Shown here piece after piece: positions 24,811 through 34,082 of a stretch of 64,000 nucleotides of DNA. This DNA comes from Ruegeria arenilitoris (GTDB taxonomy: Bacteria > Pseudomonadota > Alphaproteobacteria > Rhodobacterales > Rhodobacteraceae): assembly GCF_013030265.1 (NCBI RefSeq), contig NZ_WPZQ01000013.1, positions 62,001 to 126,000 on the forward strand. Reading direction: 5' to 3'. Position 1 is the stretch's first letter; each line of letters begins with the position of its first letter. Both the position numbers and the translations under genes were made by a program. The notes below the pieces were generated by a model that had not been told where the DNA came from, did no database searches, and was given only the letters and a program-made list of their open reading frames with translations.

Positions 24811-26258
24811 AGCCTCAGCAAAGTGTCCATCAGTTCGTCAACAACCGAAATAATCCGGGCATTTGCGGCATAGACTTTTTCGATCTGCATCATCCGCTGC
24901 AGTTCCGCATCGCTGTCCACGCCCTGCTCGGCAACGAGCTTCTCCATCTCTAGCTGTGCACTGGCGGCAAATACCTTTCGCTCATCTGCGGTATGCGCAT
25001 TTGCCCCTGCTTTCGACAGCAGTGCCTCGGTGATTTCTGCCGCGCGCATGTCACCGGTCCCGAAAACTGATCCTGAGACCGGGCGAGCATTGGTGAGAGC
25101 CGCGCGAAAGGCTTTGATTTGGGCTGCGTCACCCGGTTCTCCAGGTGCTGCTGCACCCAATCCAGTGCGAAGTTTCCAGCTATCGCCGCCCGCATCCGGA
25201 TCCACAACAGCGTTCAAACCGATACGAGAGGCCAGGCCGGCTGGAGCGGTTGGATCGAACCGGTTGCCTTCATCCGTGAAAATACCGGGATCTGTTGCGG
25301 TGGCCGTCGGATCCAGGCCCGCGGTTTCATACCGCTCGATAAGGTCACGCGCGACGATGTCGAGGTTTGTCTGAGCTTCAACAGCAAGCTCATCCCGGAT
25401 ATCAAACTGAGCCATCAAGGCGCCACCACGTATCTGGGCAGAACCCCCACTGGTTCTGACAGGTTGCCCATTGGCCTCAAGGCCGGACAACAGACCGTTC
25501 CCGATGGTCATGTGGGGTTTTGTTTCACCGGTGGTCGAAAAGGAAAACTCTACCGCCTGCCCTTCGAGCAGGATCAACCCGCCATCGGCATAAAGTGAGA
25601 CGCGATCGTTTTCTCGTTCAACAACGTTGACCGGTACAAGATCGTTGACCTGACTGATGAGTTCCTGCCTCTGATCCAGCAGGGCACCTATGTCACCTCC
25701 TGAATTGCGTATCGATGGGATACGTGCATTCAGCGCCTCGATGTCTTCTAAGGTGGTGTTCAGTGTTTGAACCTGTTTGCCGATCGTTCTGTCTGCATCT
25801 GACCGCATCTGCCGCAACCCTTCGGAGGCAGAATTCAGTTTGTCAGCCAGATCTCGAGCACTGCGCGCTGCCTGATCAAGCCGCTCAACCGAATCCGGAA
25901 GACTGGCGGCTGTGGTCAGGCTGCTTTCGAATTTGGCAAGGCGGGAGGCGAGAGATGCGGCATCATCAGCGGTTCCAACGAGTTTATCAAAGCGATTGTG
26001 AAAATCCGAGGTCGCAGAATTGGCAGCCAGTTCTGCATCAGCGGTTCGGAGATTGGCCATCAAAACCGGATTCTGATGTCGGGTCACGCCAACGACCCTT
26101 ACCCCATTTCCGGAAATCGGGCTGGTTGCCAGTTCCAGCGATCTGCGGGCGTATCCCGGTGTCAGTGCATTGGCGATGTTTCCGGAAACGACTGCCGCGC
26201 CCCGGCTGGCCGCAGTCAGACCACCTAACGCGTTGTTCAGGGCCGTTGACATGCTCAT
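24807..26258 (-). CDS. flgK: flagellar hook-associated protein FlgK
   Basis: 483 residues. The N-terminal rod-type motif, ALNNALGGLTAASRGAAVVSGNIANALTPGYARR, and the C-terminal AQLEMEKLVAEQGVDSDAELQRMMQIEKVYAANARIISVVDELMDTLL are the HAP1 signature. It forms the junction at the distal hook. Preceded by flgE (33 bases), followed by flgL with overlapping ends. Confidence 0.94.
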   Translation of the reverse strand: MSMSTALNNALGGLTAASRGAAVVSGNIANALTPGYARRSLELATSPISGNGVRVVGVTRHQNPVLMANLRTADAELAANSATSDFHNRFDKLVGTADDAASLASRLAKFESSLTTAASLPDSVERLDQAARSARDLADKLNSASEGLRQMRSDADRTIGKQVQTLNTTLEDIEALNARIPSIRNSGGDIGALLDQRQELISQVNDLVPVNVVERENDRVSLYADGGLILLEGQAVEFSFSTTGETKPHMTIGNGLLSGLEANGQPVRTSGGSAQIRGGALMAQFDIRDELAVEAQTNLDIVARDLIERYETAGLDPTATATDPGIFTDEGNRFDPTAPAGLASRIGLNAVVDPDAGGDSWKLRTGLGAAAPGEPGDAAQIKAFRAALTNARPVSGSVFGTGDMRAAEITEALLSKAGANAHTADERKVFAASAQLEMEKLVAEQGVDSDAELQRMMQIEKVYAANARIISVVDELMDTLLRL

Positions 26259-26291
26259 GGAACAATTCCTTTCGGTTGATCGCTAAGCTGA

Positions 26292-27587
26292 TCAGCGTTT
26301 GATGTTGGTGGTTTCCTGCAGCATTTCATCGACGGTCTGTATGACTTTGGCGCTTGAGGAATAGGCGCGCTGTGTCTGGATCATCGATGTCAGCTCAGTT
26401 GCTACGTCGGTCGTCGATTCCTCGCGTGCAAATGAAACAAGGTCTCCGGTCGGGCCTTTGCCAGCGTCCCACAGGAAGAATTTGCCGCTGTCACGAGATG
26501 GGGAATACGTCTGACTGTCCAGAGCGTTCAGGCCGTTGGGATTGGGCACGTCCGCAAGCGGGATCTGGAACATACGCCGGCTTTCGCCTGTGTCATAAAG
26601 CGCATAAACATAGCCGCTTTCGTCGACCTTCACGCTTGTCATCGTTCCCACGGCAGAACCGTCACGGGTGATGGATACTGGGGCAAAAGTGTCCGACAGT
26701 TGGGTGATGCCGTTGGAATCACCGATCTGACCAATATTGATCTCCATCGGCCCGCCATCCACATTCACGACGAGACTGCCGGTGGCAGGATCATATGCAC
26801 CACCGGACACCGTGGTAACGCTTGCCAGGGTTCCCCCTGCCGTTCGGCTGTCGGTGAAGGTCAGCGTGTATTCTCCGATGATCGTTCCGCCCGATGCCGA
26901 GTCGCGCAGGATCATCGTCCATTCGTTGCTTGACCCGGTCGCAGGGACTGTTGGGCTCAGTTCAATGTTTACACTTTCCGACTTACCAAGATTGTCAAAA
27001 TACTCGACTGACAAAGGTTGGTTGTCACCTGGTGCACCCGCATCAGTTGCTGTTGCGGGCAGGTTGAAGCGCAGATCCATCTTGGTCGTCGGAGAGCCTG
27101 AGAGTTTGTTGCGGCTGAACTGAACGGGCTCCAACGCGGCCGGAGTGTCACGCGGGACACTTGGGAACGATCCGTCTGGGGCCGCAGGCCAGCCAAGCAG
27201 CACCAGCCCGGATTCAGTCACCAGATACCCTTCGGAATTGGCGCGGAACGAGCCTGTGGTCGTCAGCAACATCTCCTTGGAACTTGAACCGATCTGAGAG
27301 CTGGACATAACCGGGAGCATCCCGCGCCCGCGTACGGCCAGATCCGTTGAATTGTTGGTGGTAATCAGCGAGCCACGTTGATCTATCAGACGTTGGCTGG
27401 TGGCCCGAACTCCCCCGGCCGAATAGGCGCCGCCCTGACCGGAGTTGACCATCGAGTGGAAATCCGTCTCGACCCGCTTGTAGCCAAATGTCGATGAGTT
27501 GGCGATGTTGTCGGAAATGGTGGCCAACCTGTTGGCGTTGGCTTTCAGAGCCGCCACACCAGCATTCAGCGAAGAGGAAATTGTCAT
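26292..27587 (-). CDS. flgE: flagellar hook protein FlgE
   Basis: 431 residues from ATG 27587, chosen because AGAAGGG lies 8 bases upstream and MTISSSLNAGVAALKANANRLATISDNIANSSTFGYKR is the usual rod/hook N-terminus. The frame stays open for 12 codons further upstream without homology. The C-terminus ELTSMIQTQRAYSSSAKVIQTVDEMLQETTNI is the conserved D0 helix. The central region is the hook-type variable domain. Confidence 0.93.
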   Translation of the reverse strand: MTISSSLNAGVAALKANANRLATISDNIANSSTFGYKRVETDFHSMVNSGQGGAYSAGGVRATSQRLIDQRGSLITTNNSTDLAVRGRGMLPVMSSSQIGSSSKEMLLTTTGSFRANSEGYLVTESGLVLLGWPAAPDGSFPSVPRDTPAALEPVQFSRNKLSGSPTTKMDLRFNLPATATDAGAPGDNQPLSVEYFDNLGKSESVNIELSPTVPATGSSNEWTMILRDSASGGTIIGEYTLTFTDSRTAGGTLASVTTVSGGAYDPATGSLVVNVDGGPMEINIGQIGDSNGITQLSDTFAPVSITRDGSAVGTMTSVKVDESGYVYALYDTGESRRMFQIPLADVPNPNGLNALDSQTYSPSRDSGKFFLWDAGKGPTGDLVSFAREESTTDVATELTSMIQTQRAYSSSAKVIQTVDEMLQETTNIKR

Positions 27588-27641
27588 CGGCACGCCCTTC
27601 TGTTGCGTCAATCGTCGCAGCAACAGGTAACGTGCCAGCCC

Positions 27642-27656
27642 TTAACACCGCGCTAA
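27642..27656 (-). promoter_or_regulatory. weak CtrA-like box upstream of flgE
   Basis: On the minus strand TTAG-N7-TTAA, one mismatch from TTAA-N7-TTAA, about 55 bases before the flgE start in the 97-base motB-flgE gap. Weaker than the motB site. Confidence 0.3.
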
Positions 27657-27684
27657 CATGTAAAATGCGTCCTATCCTGATCGA

Positions 27685-28524
27685 CTAAATGTTCCTCAGG
27701 AAGATGATTTCGATCCTGTTGTTTCGGGTTGCCATGGGATTCTCAGCCACGAGTTCTCGATCCGCATGGCCCGTGACGCGGTTTAATCGTTCTGTATCAA
27801 CGCCTTTGTCCTGCAACAGCTGACGCACGACCTGTGCCCGTGATGTGGACAGATCCCATACCGGATTACGCGCCAAAACGATCGGGGATGAACGAACATG
27901 CCCATCCACGGCGACCGCGTTGGTCACAAGATCCGAGGACCGGGCAACCAATAGAGCCAGCGCTCGCATCATGTCGGTAGGATCATCCGTTCCCGATTCG
28001 AACAGCGGTTGATCGTCGGTATCGAATAACTCCACGACCAGCCCTTCATCAGTGACACGCGTAACTATGTGTTTGAGTACCTTATCTGACACCAAGCTTT
28101 CGCCTGTACGACCCAGCAATTGCGCCTCGAGCGAAGAAAAATCTTCGAATGCGCCTTTGCCGCCCCCTTTGGCATCAACGCCAGTAGACCCGCGTGCCTG
28201 TTTGGCCTCGGTCGGATTGCGATTGCTCGCGCCCGAGCCATCCATGACCATAGTTTTCTCAGAGAACATGTTGTTGCCGCCAAAGGCCCCGTCACCTCCA
28301 CCCGAAACCGGATTGACCGGGATCGTCGGCGAGAAATAGTCCGCCAGCCCCTTGCGTTGTTTTTCAGTCGTTGCATTCAGCAGCCACATCAACATGAAGA
28401 ACGCCATCATGGCCGTGACAAAGTCGGCATATGCGACTTTCCACGCGCCACCATGGTGGCCATCGCCACCGGACACACGTTTCTTCTTGATGATGATTGG
28501 CGCCGCATTGGATTGCGCACCCAT
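27685..28524 (-). CDS. motB: flagellar motor stator protein MotB
   Basis: Peptidoglycan-anchored stator subunit that conducts protons with MotA. I chose ATG 28524 (MGAQSNAAPIIIKKK); a GTG 9 bases upstream is the alternative. The single TM helix AYADFVTAMMAFFMLMWLLN holds the channel Asp (about residue 34). The OmpA-type peptidoglycan-binding domain is at the C-terminus (VDGHVRSSPIV, TSRAQVVRQLLQDKGVD, VTGHADRELV). motA is not in this window. A CtrA-type site lies upstream. Confidence 0.94.
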   Translation of the reverse strand: MGAQSNAAPIIIKKKRVSGGDGHHGGAWKVAYADFVTAMMAFFMLMWLLNATTEKQRKGLADYFSPTIPVNPVSGGGDGAFGGNNMFSEKTMVMDGSGASNRNPTEAKQARGSTGVDAKGGGKGAFEDFSSLEAQLLGRTGESLVSDKVLKHIVTRVTDEGLVVELFDTDDQPLFESGTDDPTDMMRALALLVARSSDLVTNAVAVDGHVRSSPIVLARNPVWDLSTSRAQVVRQLLQDKGVDTERLNRVTGHADRELVAENPMATRNNRIEIIFLRNI

Positions 28525-28570
28525 CTCCACCACCTTTTTATCACCCGCTTCCGGGGTAGCAGCGCAGGTC

Positions 28571-28585
28571 TTAAGGTGGACTTAA
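28571..28585 (-). promoter_or_regulatory. CtrA-type box upstream of motB
   Basis: TTAA (28571-28574), 7 bases, TTAA (28582-28585), with C next at 28586: a full match to the TTAA-N7-TTAAC consensus of the alphaproteobacterial cell-cycle regulator CtrA. It lies about 47 bases upstream of the motB start, within the fliI-motB gap. Confidence 0.6.
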
Positions 28586-28616
28586 CACTTAAAACTGTCT
28601 GGATTTGAGCCGACCC

Positions 28617-29954
28617 CTATCTGGGGAGTCCTGCTGTGGCGCGCCGCAGGATCAGAGCCAGCCGATTAAAGCTGTTATCGATACCATCCGGATCGGTCTT
28701 TGCGAAAAAACTGTCCAGTTCTTCATGAACCCGAACAGCCTGGTCCAACAGCGGGTCGGCGCCTTCGGCATAAAGACCTGCCTTGATCATAACCTCGGAC
28801 TGTTCGTAGCTGCCGACAAGCTTCCGCGTTTCCGAGATGAGTTGGTTCTCCTCATCAGTCGCTGCTCTTGGCAGACTGCGCGAGACTGACCGACTGAGAT
28901 CGATTGCGGGGAATCGGCCACGCTCCGCAATTTCGCGGCTGAGGACGACATGCCCATCCAGCACGCCGCGCAAAATATCCGCAACTGGTTCATCCATGTC
29001 CGACCCGGCGACCAGAACACTGAAGACAGCTGTGATATCACCCTGGTCCGACGTTCCGGGTCCGGCGCGCTCACACAGGTTGGCGATCAGAGGGGTTACG
29101 GATGGAGGGTATCCGCGCAGAGAAGGGGATTCGCCCATTGCGACCGCGATTTCACGGTGGGCTTCAGCGAATCGGGTAACCGAGTCTGCCAGGAACAGGA
29201 CATTCAGCCCCTGATCGCGAAGAAACTCCGCTACAGACATCGCCGACCAGGCACAACGCCTGCGCGCCAAGGCCGACTGATCGGATGTGGCCGCGACGAC
29301 AACTGACCGCTTCATCGCATCAGGCCCCAGAGCAGAACCTACAAATTCGTTGATTTCGCGCCCGCGCTCGCCCACCAGCGCGATAACCACTGCATCTGCT
29401 TGCATCGAGCGGGCCAGCGTTGCCAGTAACGAAGATTTTCCAACACCCGATCCCGCAAACAATCCGACTCGCTGACCCTGAACAATTGGAAGAACCGTGT
29501 TGAGTATCGCCAGACCGGTTGCCATCCGTTCACCAAGCGGTTTACGTGCGACGGCAGGTGGTGGTGATTGCATGATGTCGCGACTGTGCACCCCAGCCAG
29601 CAGCGGTTTTCCGTCCAGTGGTTTACCAAACGGGTCGATCACCCGGCCCAGCCAGTGCAGTCCCGGGGCAAAGGCAGGTGATTGCTCCAGACATACCCGA
29701 TCTCCGAGGCTGACCCCATCGGGTGCGGCGCCCGGCAGCATATGAATATGGTCGGAATCGACGTGGAGAACTTCGCCAGAAAGATCTGGCCCCTCACGCC
29801 GCTGCAATGTCAGGCGATCTCCTGTCCGGGCCTGCTTGTTCAGGCCAGCGACCTCGATCACTCCGTTCGCCACGCCTGAAACGAGCCCGACATGCCGGAC
29901 AGCTGTCATTCTGTCGAGCTCATGTTTCAGAAGTATCGGGTCGAGATCGGTCAT
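28617..29954 (-). CDS. fliI: flagellum-specific ATPase FliI
   Basis: Type III export ATPase, 445 residues. Walker A is GLFAGSGVGKSSLLA; the catalytic Glu region is VALVGERGREINEFV; DSVTRFAEAHREIAVAMGE and the C-terminal KAGLYAEGADPLLD are export-ATPase blocks. An F1-beta-like fold is expected. No fliJ-like gene directly follows, but a FliJ-sized coiled-coil gene sits next to flhB. Divergent from flgB, 86 bases between starts. Confidence 0.96.
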   Translation of the reverse strand: MTDLDPILLKHELDRMTAVRHVGLVSGVANGVIEVAGLNKQARTGDRLTLQRREGPDLSGEVLHVDSDHIHMLPGAAPDGVSLGDRVCLEQSPAFAPGLHWLGRVIDPFGKPLDGKPLLAGVHSRDIMQSPPPAVARKPLGERMATGLAILNTVLPIVQGQRVGLFAGSGVGKSSLLATLARSMQADAVVIALVGERGREINEFVGSALGPDAMKRSVVVAATSDQSALARRRCAWSAMSVAEFLRDQGLNVLFLADSVTRFAEAHREIAVAMGESPSLRGYPPSVTPLIANLCERAGPGTSDQGDITAVFSVLVAGSDMDEPVADILRGVLDGHVVLSREIAERGRFPAIDLSRSVSRSLPRAATDEENQLISETRKLVGSYEQSEVMIKAGLYAEGADPLLDQAVRVHEELDSFFAKTDPDGIDNSFNRLALILRRATAGLPR

Positions 29955-30002
29955 CGTGGATTCTCCAACGTTTGTTGAAAACGGTTTCTAAAGGAATCGG
30001 AG

Positions 30003-30017
30003 TTAAGCCTTGGTTGA
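30003..30017. promoter_or_regulatory. CtrA-like site between fliI and flgB
   Basis: TTAA (30003-30006), 7 bases, TTGA (30014-30017): one mismatch from TTAA-N7-TTAA, in the 86-base divergent gap that must hold the promoters of both flagellar blocks. A weak call taken alone. Confidence 0.35.
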
Positions 30018-30040
30018 AATCGATCGAGGGAGAAGCCCCG

Positions 30041-30430
30041 ATGTTCTATGACCTGAACGTCTTTAAGACAGCGTACGCTATGGCAACCCATGCAGGGCAA
30101 CGGCAGGCTGTCATCTCACGCAACATGGCCAATGCGGACACGCCGGGCTACCAGCCACGCGATATCGAGGCCTTTCAGACAGCTTTTGAAAACTCCGTTC
30201 GCGAAAGCGCAATGGCCGCAACCCGGCCCAGCCATCTGCACGGTGGTGGCCTGGTCGGACAAACATGGGCCGAACACACGGCGAAGGCATCGTCTGATCC
30301 CAACGGCAACGGCGTTTCGTTGGAGGCAGAGATGCTGAAGGCGGTCGAGGTCAAACGGCAACATGATCGCGCCCTGGCCATATACCGTTCATCCATCGGC
30401 GTTCTGCGCACCAGTCTTGGCCGGGCCTGA
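30041..30430 (+). CDS. flgB: flagellar proximal rod protein FlgB
   Basis: 129 residues from ATG 30041 (AGGGAGAA upstream). The rod motif, HAGQRQAVISRNMANADTPGYQPRDI, and the C-terminal helix SLEAEMLKAVEVKRQHDRALAIYRSSIGVLRTSLGRA are diagnostic. First gene of the rightward block flgB-flgC-fliE-fliQ-flgF-flgG-flgA-flgH-fliL. The frame is open further upstream without homology. Confidence 0.95.
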   Translation: MFYDLNVFKTAYAMATHAGQRQAVISRNMANADTPGYQPRDIEAFQTAFENSVRESAMAATRPSHLHGGGLVGQTWAEHTAKASSDPNGNGVSLEAEMLKAVEVKRQHDRALAIYRSSIGVLRTSLGRA

Positions 30431-30440
30431 GGGGTAGATC

Positions 30441-30827
30441 ATGAGTGATTTTTCGCATTCCCTCAGTGCTTCGGCCAGTGCCTTGCGTGCACAAGCTGCA
30501 AGGTTGCGGCACGTGTCCGAAAACATCTCTAACGCCGATACGCCCGGATACCGCCGCAAGACGGTCCCCTTCGAAGCGATTGATCAGGATGGCAAGCAGT
30601 TGGTGCAGGCTGGGCGCGTCAAACTCGATCGCCGGGACCTGAGCCGCATCTATGACCCCAGCCATCCGATGGCAGATGATACCGGCCATTATCGTGGCTC
30701 GAATGTCGATCTGATGATCGAGATCGCGGACGCACGCGAGGCGCAGCGCAGCTACGAAGCCAATCTCAAGATGTTCGACCAGACCCGTCAGATGTCGGCG
30801 AGTCTGATGGATCTGTTACGTAAATAA
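30441..30827 (+). CDS. flgC: flagellar proximal rod protein FlgC
   Basis: 128 residues: SASASALRAQAARLRHVSENISNADTPGYRRKTVPF at the N-terminus and NVDLMIEIADAREAQRSYEANLKMFDQTRQMSASLMDLLRK at the C-terminus, both conserved rod-protein helices. Starts 10 bases after flgB and ends 12 bases before fliE. Confidence 0.96.
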   Translation: MSDFSHSLSASASALRAQAARLRHVSENISNADTPGYRRKTVPFEAIDQDGKQLVQAGRVKLDRRDLSRIYDPSHPMADDTGHYRGSNVDLMIEIADAREAQRSYEANLKMFDQTRQMSASLMDLLRK

Positions 30828-30839
30828 AGGAAAGCCAGA

Positions 30840-31130
30840 ATGGATATCCGATCACTGAATGCCGCGCAAAGTTATGCATTTGCGCGCCCTGCTACACAGG
30901 CCGACCCCGATCACGGCGGCATCGCGCAGGGACTGCGATCCACGTTTCAGGATTTTGCAGCAACATTGCAGCACAGCGAACAAGTCGCACAGTCTTCGAT
31001 GGTGGGTCAGGCAGATCCGCATGCGCTGGTGCAGGCATTGGCGCAGACGGAACTGGCAGTCGAAACAGCCGTCATCGTCCGCAACAAAGTGGTCGAGGCC
31101 TATCAGGAAATCCTGAGGATGCCGGTCTGA
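30840..31130 (+). CDS. fliE: flagellar hook-basal body protein FliE
   Basis: 96 residues. It joins the MS ring to the rod. The C-terminal part, ADPHALVQALAQTELAVETAVIVRNKVVEAYQEILRMPV, is the FliE signature. Its place between flgC and fliQ is standard in alphaproteobacteria. An AAGGAAAG ribosome-binding site precedes it. Confidence 0.95.
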   Translation: MDIRSLNAAQSYAFARPATQADPDHGGIAQGLRSTFQDFAATLQHSEQVAQSSMVGQADPHALVQALAQTELAVETAVIVRNKVVEAYQEILRMPV

Positions 31131-31133
31131 TCA

Positions 31134-31406
31134 ATGCTGAGCGAGGGTCTGTTTTATGACATCGTGCGCCAGGCACTGTGGGTTGCGGTTATAACGTCTG
31201 TCCCGATCCTGGCGGTCGCACTGGTCTCGGGTTTGGTTGTGGGTTTGTTTCAGGCTCTGACTTCAGTTCAGGAAATGACACTGACCTTCGTGCCAAAGCT
31301 GATCGCCATCGTGATCGTGTTCTGGATTTCGATGGGCTTCATGACCCAGACCCTCGTCACTTTCTTCACATCGACAATCATCCCACTCATCGCAGGAGGG
31401 CGCTGA
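31134..31406 (+). CDS. fliQ: flagellar export gate protein FliQ
   Basis: 90-residue inner-membrane protein with two helices, YDIVRQALWVAVITSVPILAVALVSGLVVGLFQALTSVQEMTL and LIAIVIVFWISMGFMTQTLVTFF. The VGLFQALTSVQEMTLTFVPK motif is diagnostic. Part of the FliPQR-FlhB gate. Its TGA overlaps the flgF ATG (TGATG). Confidence 0.96.
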   Translation: MLSEGLFYDIVRQALWVAVITSVPILAVALVSGLVVGLFQALTSVQEMTLTFVPKLIAIVIVFWISMGFMTQTLVTFFTSTIIPLIAGGR

Positions 31407-32116
31407 TGGACACCGCCTATGTCACCTTGTCCCGACAATCGGGTCTCATGAATGAAATGCGGCTGGTGGCGAACAACATCGCCAACGCAAATACGACCGG
31501 TTACCGGCAGCAGGGGCTGGTCTTCTCGGAATTCATCCGGGACATGCCCGATAACCCCTCACTGTCCATGAGCCGAGCAGAGGCGCGCAATACTTCGTTT
31601 CAGCAGGGCGTTTTGACCGAGACCGGCGGACAATTCGATTTCGCGATCGAAGGAGATGGTTTCTTCATGATCGAAACGCCCTCTGGGAACCGCCTGTCGC
31701 GGGCCGGCAGCTTTTCCCAGAACGCCGAAGGCGATCTGGTGACAATGGACGGTCACCGTGTGCTGGACAGCAATGGAGCCCCGGTTTTCATTCCACCTGA
31801 TGCGGCATCAATCGATGTCGGCAGCGATGGAACGTTGAGTGTGGACGGCCAGTTGTTGGGCCAGATCGGTGTGTACCAGGTGGCTGATCTCAACGAACTG
31901 GTGCGCGAAGGCAGCACCCAGTTTCGGCCTCAGGGTGATGTGGAGCCTGTCGAGCAGCCGGTCGTTCTTCACCGGTTCCTCGAAGGATCGAATGTCAACG
32001 CCATCAAGCAAGTGACCCGCCTCGTCGAAATACAGCGCGCCTACGAGCTGGGGCAGAGCTTTCTGAAATCCGAAGACGACCGGGTTCGGGGAGCATTCAA
32101 GGCCCTGATGCGCTGA
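31406..32116 (+). CDS. flgF: flagellar rod protein FlgF
   Basis: 236 residues from ATG 31406, set by the TGATG overlap with fliQ. N-terminus YVTLSRQSGLMNEMRLVANNIANANTTGYR, core FDFAIEGDGFFMIETPSGNRLSRAGSF, and C-terminus RFLEGSNVNAIKQVTRLVEIQRAYELGQSFLK mark the FlgF/FlgG rod family. The following gene is the canonical FlgG, so FlgF is the best call. Confidence 0.93.
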   Translation: MDTAYVTLSRQSGLMNEMRLVANNIANANTTGYRQQGLVFSEFIRDMPDNPSLSMSRAEARNTSFQQGVLTETGGQFDFAIEGDGFFMIETPSGNRLSRAGSFSQNAEGDLVTMDGHRVLDSNGAPVFIPPDAASIDVGSDGTLSVDGQLLGQIGVYQVADLNELVREGSTQFRPQGDVEPVEQPVVLHRFLEGSNVNAIKQVTRLVEIQRAYELGQSFLKSEDDRVRGAFKALMR

Positions 32117-32140
32117 TCAGAAAACACAGGAGTACACCAT

Positions 32141-32926
32141 ATGCGTGCCTTGAAAATTGCCGCGACCGGCATGACCGCACAGCAGATGCGGGTTGAAACC
32201 ATCTCGAACAACCTCGCGAATATGAGTACCACGGGTTACAACGCCCGGCGCGCTGAATTTGCAGATCTGCATTACCAGCAGATGTCCCGAGCCGGAACTG
32301 TCAACGCCAACGACGGGACGGTTTTGCCGACGGGCATTCAATTGGGGCTTGGCGTCCGGCCTGCTGCAGTAACGGTACAGCTGGCTCAGGGTGCGCTGAC
32401 TGCGACCGGGAGCGATCTGGACATAGCGATCGAAGGCCGTGGATATCTGGAGGTCAGTATGCCCAATGGGCAGCCCGGCTATACCCGCGATGGCAGTCTG
32501 AAGCGATCAGCTGAGGGGTTGATCGTGACGTCAGATGGATATGCTGTTGCACCGGAAATCACGATTCCGGATGACGCCCGATCCATCTCGATCAATGCCT
32601 CGGGTGAGGTCTACGCATATTTCGCCGACGCCGCTGAAGGACAGCTGTTGGGCGAGCTGACACTGGCCAGTTTCTCGAACGCCAAGGGTCTGGAGGCGGT
32701 CGGCAGCAATCTGTTCAAAGAGACCGAGGCATCCGGTGCGCCGGTGGTCGGTACTCCGGGTGAGGACGGGCTGGGTACGTTGCGTCAGGGTTACCTGGAG
32801 GGCAGTTCCGTTGATGCCGTGCGCGAATTGACAGAGCTGATCGAAGCGCAGCGAGGTTACGAAATGAACTCAAAGATCATTTCAGCCGTCGATCAGATGA
32901 TGGGTGCCACAACGCAGTTAAGATGA
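32141..32926 (+). CDS. flgG: flagellar distal rod protein FlgG
   Basis: 261 residues: MRALKIAATGMTAQQMRVETISNNLANMSTTGYNARRAEFADL at the start, then LDIAIEGRGYLEVSMPNG and the C-terminal EGSSVDAVRELTELIEAQRGYEMNSKIISAVDQMMGATTQ. Standard FlgG length and motifs. It overlaps flgA by ATGA. Confidence 0.97.
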   Translation: MRALKIAATGMTAQQMRVETISNNLANMSTTGYNARRAEFADLHYQQMSRAGTVNANDGTVLPTGIQLGLGVRPAAVTVQLAQGALTATGSDLDIAIEGRGYLEVSMPNGQPGYTRDGSLKRSAEGLIVTSDGYAVAPEITIPDDARSISINASGEVYAYFADAAEGQLLGELTLASFSNAKGLEAVGSNLFKETEASGAPVVGTPGEDGLGTLRQGYLEGSSVDAVRELTELIEAQRGYEMNSKIISAVDQMMGATTQLR

Positions 32927-33342
32927 TGCAAATTCTGTTCCTGATAGCTCTGCTTCTTGTACCGATGATGGTTCACGCTGACATAGTCGTCTCGGTCCGT
33001 ACCATTCGCGCCAAGGAAGTGATTTTGGCGTCTGATCTGGAAATCAAATCAATAGCTGTAGAGGGGGCGGTGGCGGATCCGGGCATCTTGGTAGGGAAGG
33101 AGGCCCGGGTTGCTTTGTATCCCGGTCGGCCCATTCGGGCAGCGGATGTCGGTCCGCCGGCAATCGTAGATCGCAACGATCTGGTCACTCTGGTTTTTGG
33201 CCGGGCTACGCTATCGATTACGGCCGAAGGCCGCGCCCTTGGTCGAGGTGCAGTGGGCGAGCGCATCCGGGTCATGAATCTTTCATCCCGAACCACAATC
33301 ACAGGTCGCATTCGGCCTGACGGGCAAATTGAGGTTAACTGA
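32923..33342 (+). CDS. flgA: flagellar basal body P-ring formation protein FlgA
   Basis: 139 residues with signal peptide MMQILFLIALLLVPMMVHA. The SAF domain (RTIRAKEVILASDLEIKSI, GKEARVALYPGRPIRAADV) and the C-terminal GERIRVMNLSSRTTITGRI mark the periplasmic chaperone for FlgI assembly. Short form, as usual in alphaproteobacteria. ATGA overlap with flgG; 2 bases to flgH. Confidence 0.94.
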   Translation: MMQILFLIALLLVPMMVHADIVVSVRTIRAKEVILASDLEIKSIAVEGAVADPGILVGKEARVALYPGRPIRAADVGPPAIVDRNDLVTLVFGRATLSITAEGRALGRGAVGERIRVMNLSSRTTITGRIRPDGQIEVN

Positions 33343-33344
33343 AA

Positions 33345-34073
33345 ATGAGATTTACCAAACTTACGATATGCGCCGTGCTTGCTGTCTCTGCTTGTGGTCG
33401 CCTGGATCACCTTGGCAAACCCCCCAGCCTGACGCCGAACACGGATTCACCCGAACATGTTGCAATGCTCTGGCCCGGGCTGCCATTGCACACGCAACCT
33501 CAGCGTACAGTCGACCGATCATCGCTATGGAGTGGGGGTCAACACTCGCTCCTTGGTGATCAGAGGGCAATCAAAAAAGGGGATATCATGACGGTCGTGA
33601 TCGAGTTGGACGAAAAGGCTGAGATCACGAATGATACAAACCGGTCTCGTACCGGGTCAGAAAGCCTCGCTGTGCCTGAGCTGTTTGGGTTGCCGCAACG
33701 TGCGGCTGATCAGCTACCAAACGGGGCATCACTGGACGAGGCAGTTTCGATCGATTCTGCTTCGGTCAGCAAGGGCAAGGGATCAGTCAAACGCAAAGAA
33801 AAGCTGACGCTCAGAGTGGCAGCCACGGTGATCGATGTACTGCCCAATGGGGTCCTGTCGATCGCCGGATCGCAGGAGTTGCGAGTGAATTTCGAGCTTA
33901 GGGAGTTGTTGGTCTCGGGTTACGTCCGGCCCGAGGACATCTCGCGTCAAAATGAAATCACCTATGACAAGATCGCGTCTGCCCGGGTGTCCTATGGCGG
34001 TCGTGGACAGATCACAGATGTCCAGCAACCGCGATATGGGCAGCAGATACTTGATACAGTGTTGCCGTTCTGA
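33345..34073 (+). CDS. flgH: flagellar L-ring lipoprotein FlgH
   Basis: 242 residues. Lipoprotein signal with lipobox V-S-A-C (ICAVLAVSAC). Conserved blocks: SLLGDQRAIKKGDIMTVVIELDEKAEI, LRVAATVIDVLPNGVLSIAGSQELRVNFE and ISRQNEITYDKIASARVSYGGRGQI. It forms the outer-membrane ring. Confidence 0.96.
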   Translation: MRFTKLTICAVLAVSACGRLDHLGKPPSLTPNTDSPEHVAMLWPGLPLHTQPQRTVDRSSLWSGGQHSLLGDQRAIKKGDIMTVVIELDEKAEITNDTNRSRTGSESLAVPELFGLPQRAADQLPNGASLDEAVSIDSASVSKGKGSVKRKEKLTLRVAATVIDVLPNGVLSIAGSQELRVNFELRELLVSGYVRPEDISRQNEITYDKIASARVSYGGRGQITDVQQPRYGQQILDTVLPF

Positions 34074-34082
34074 GGTGCCGAT

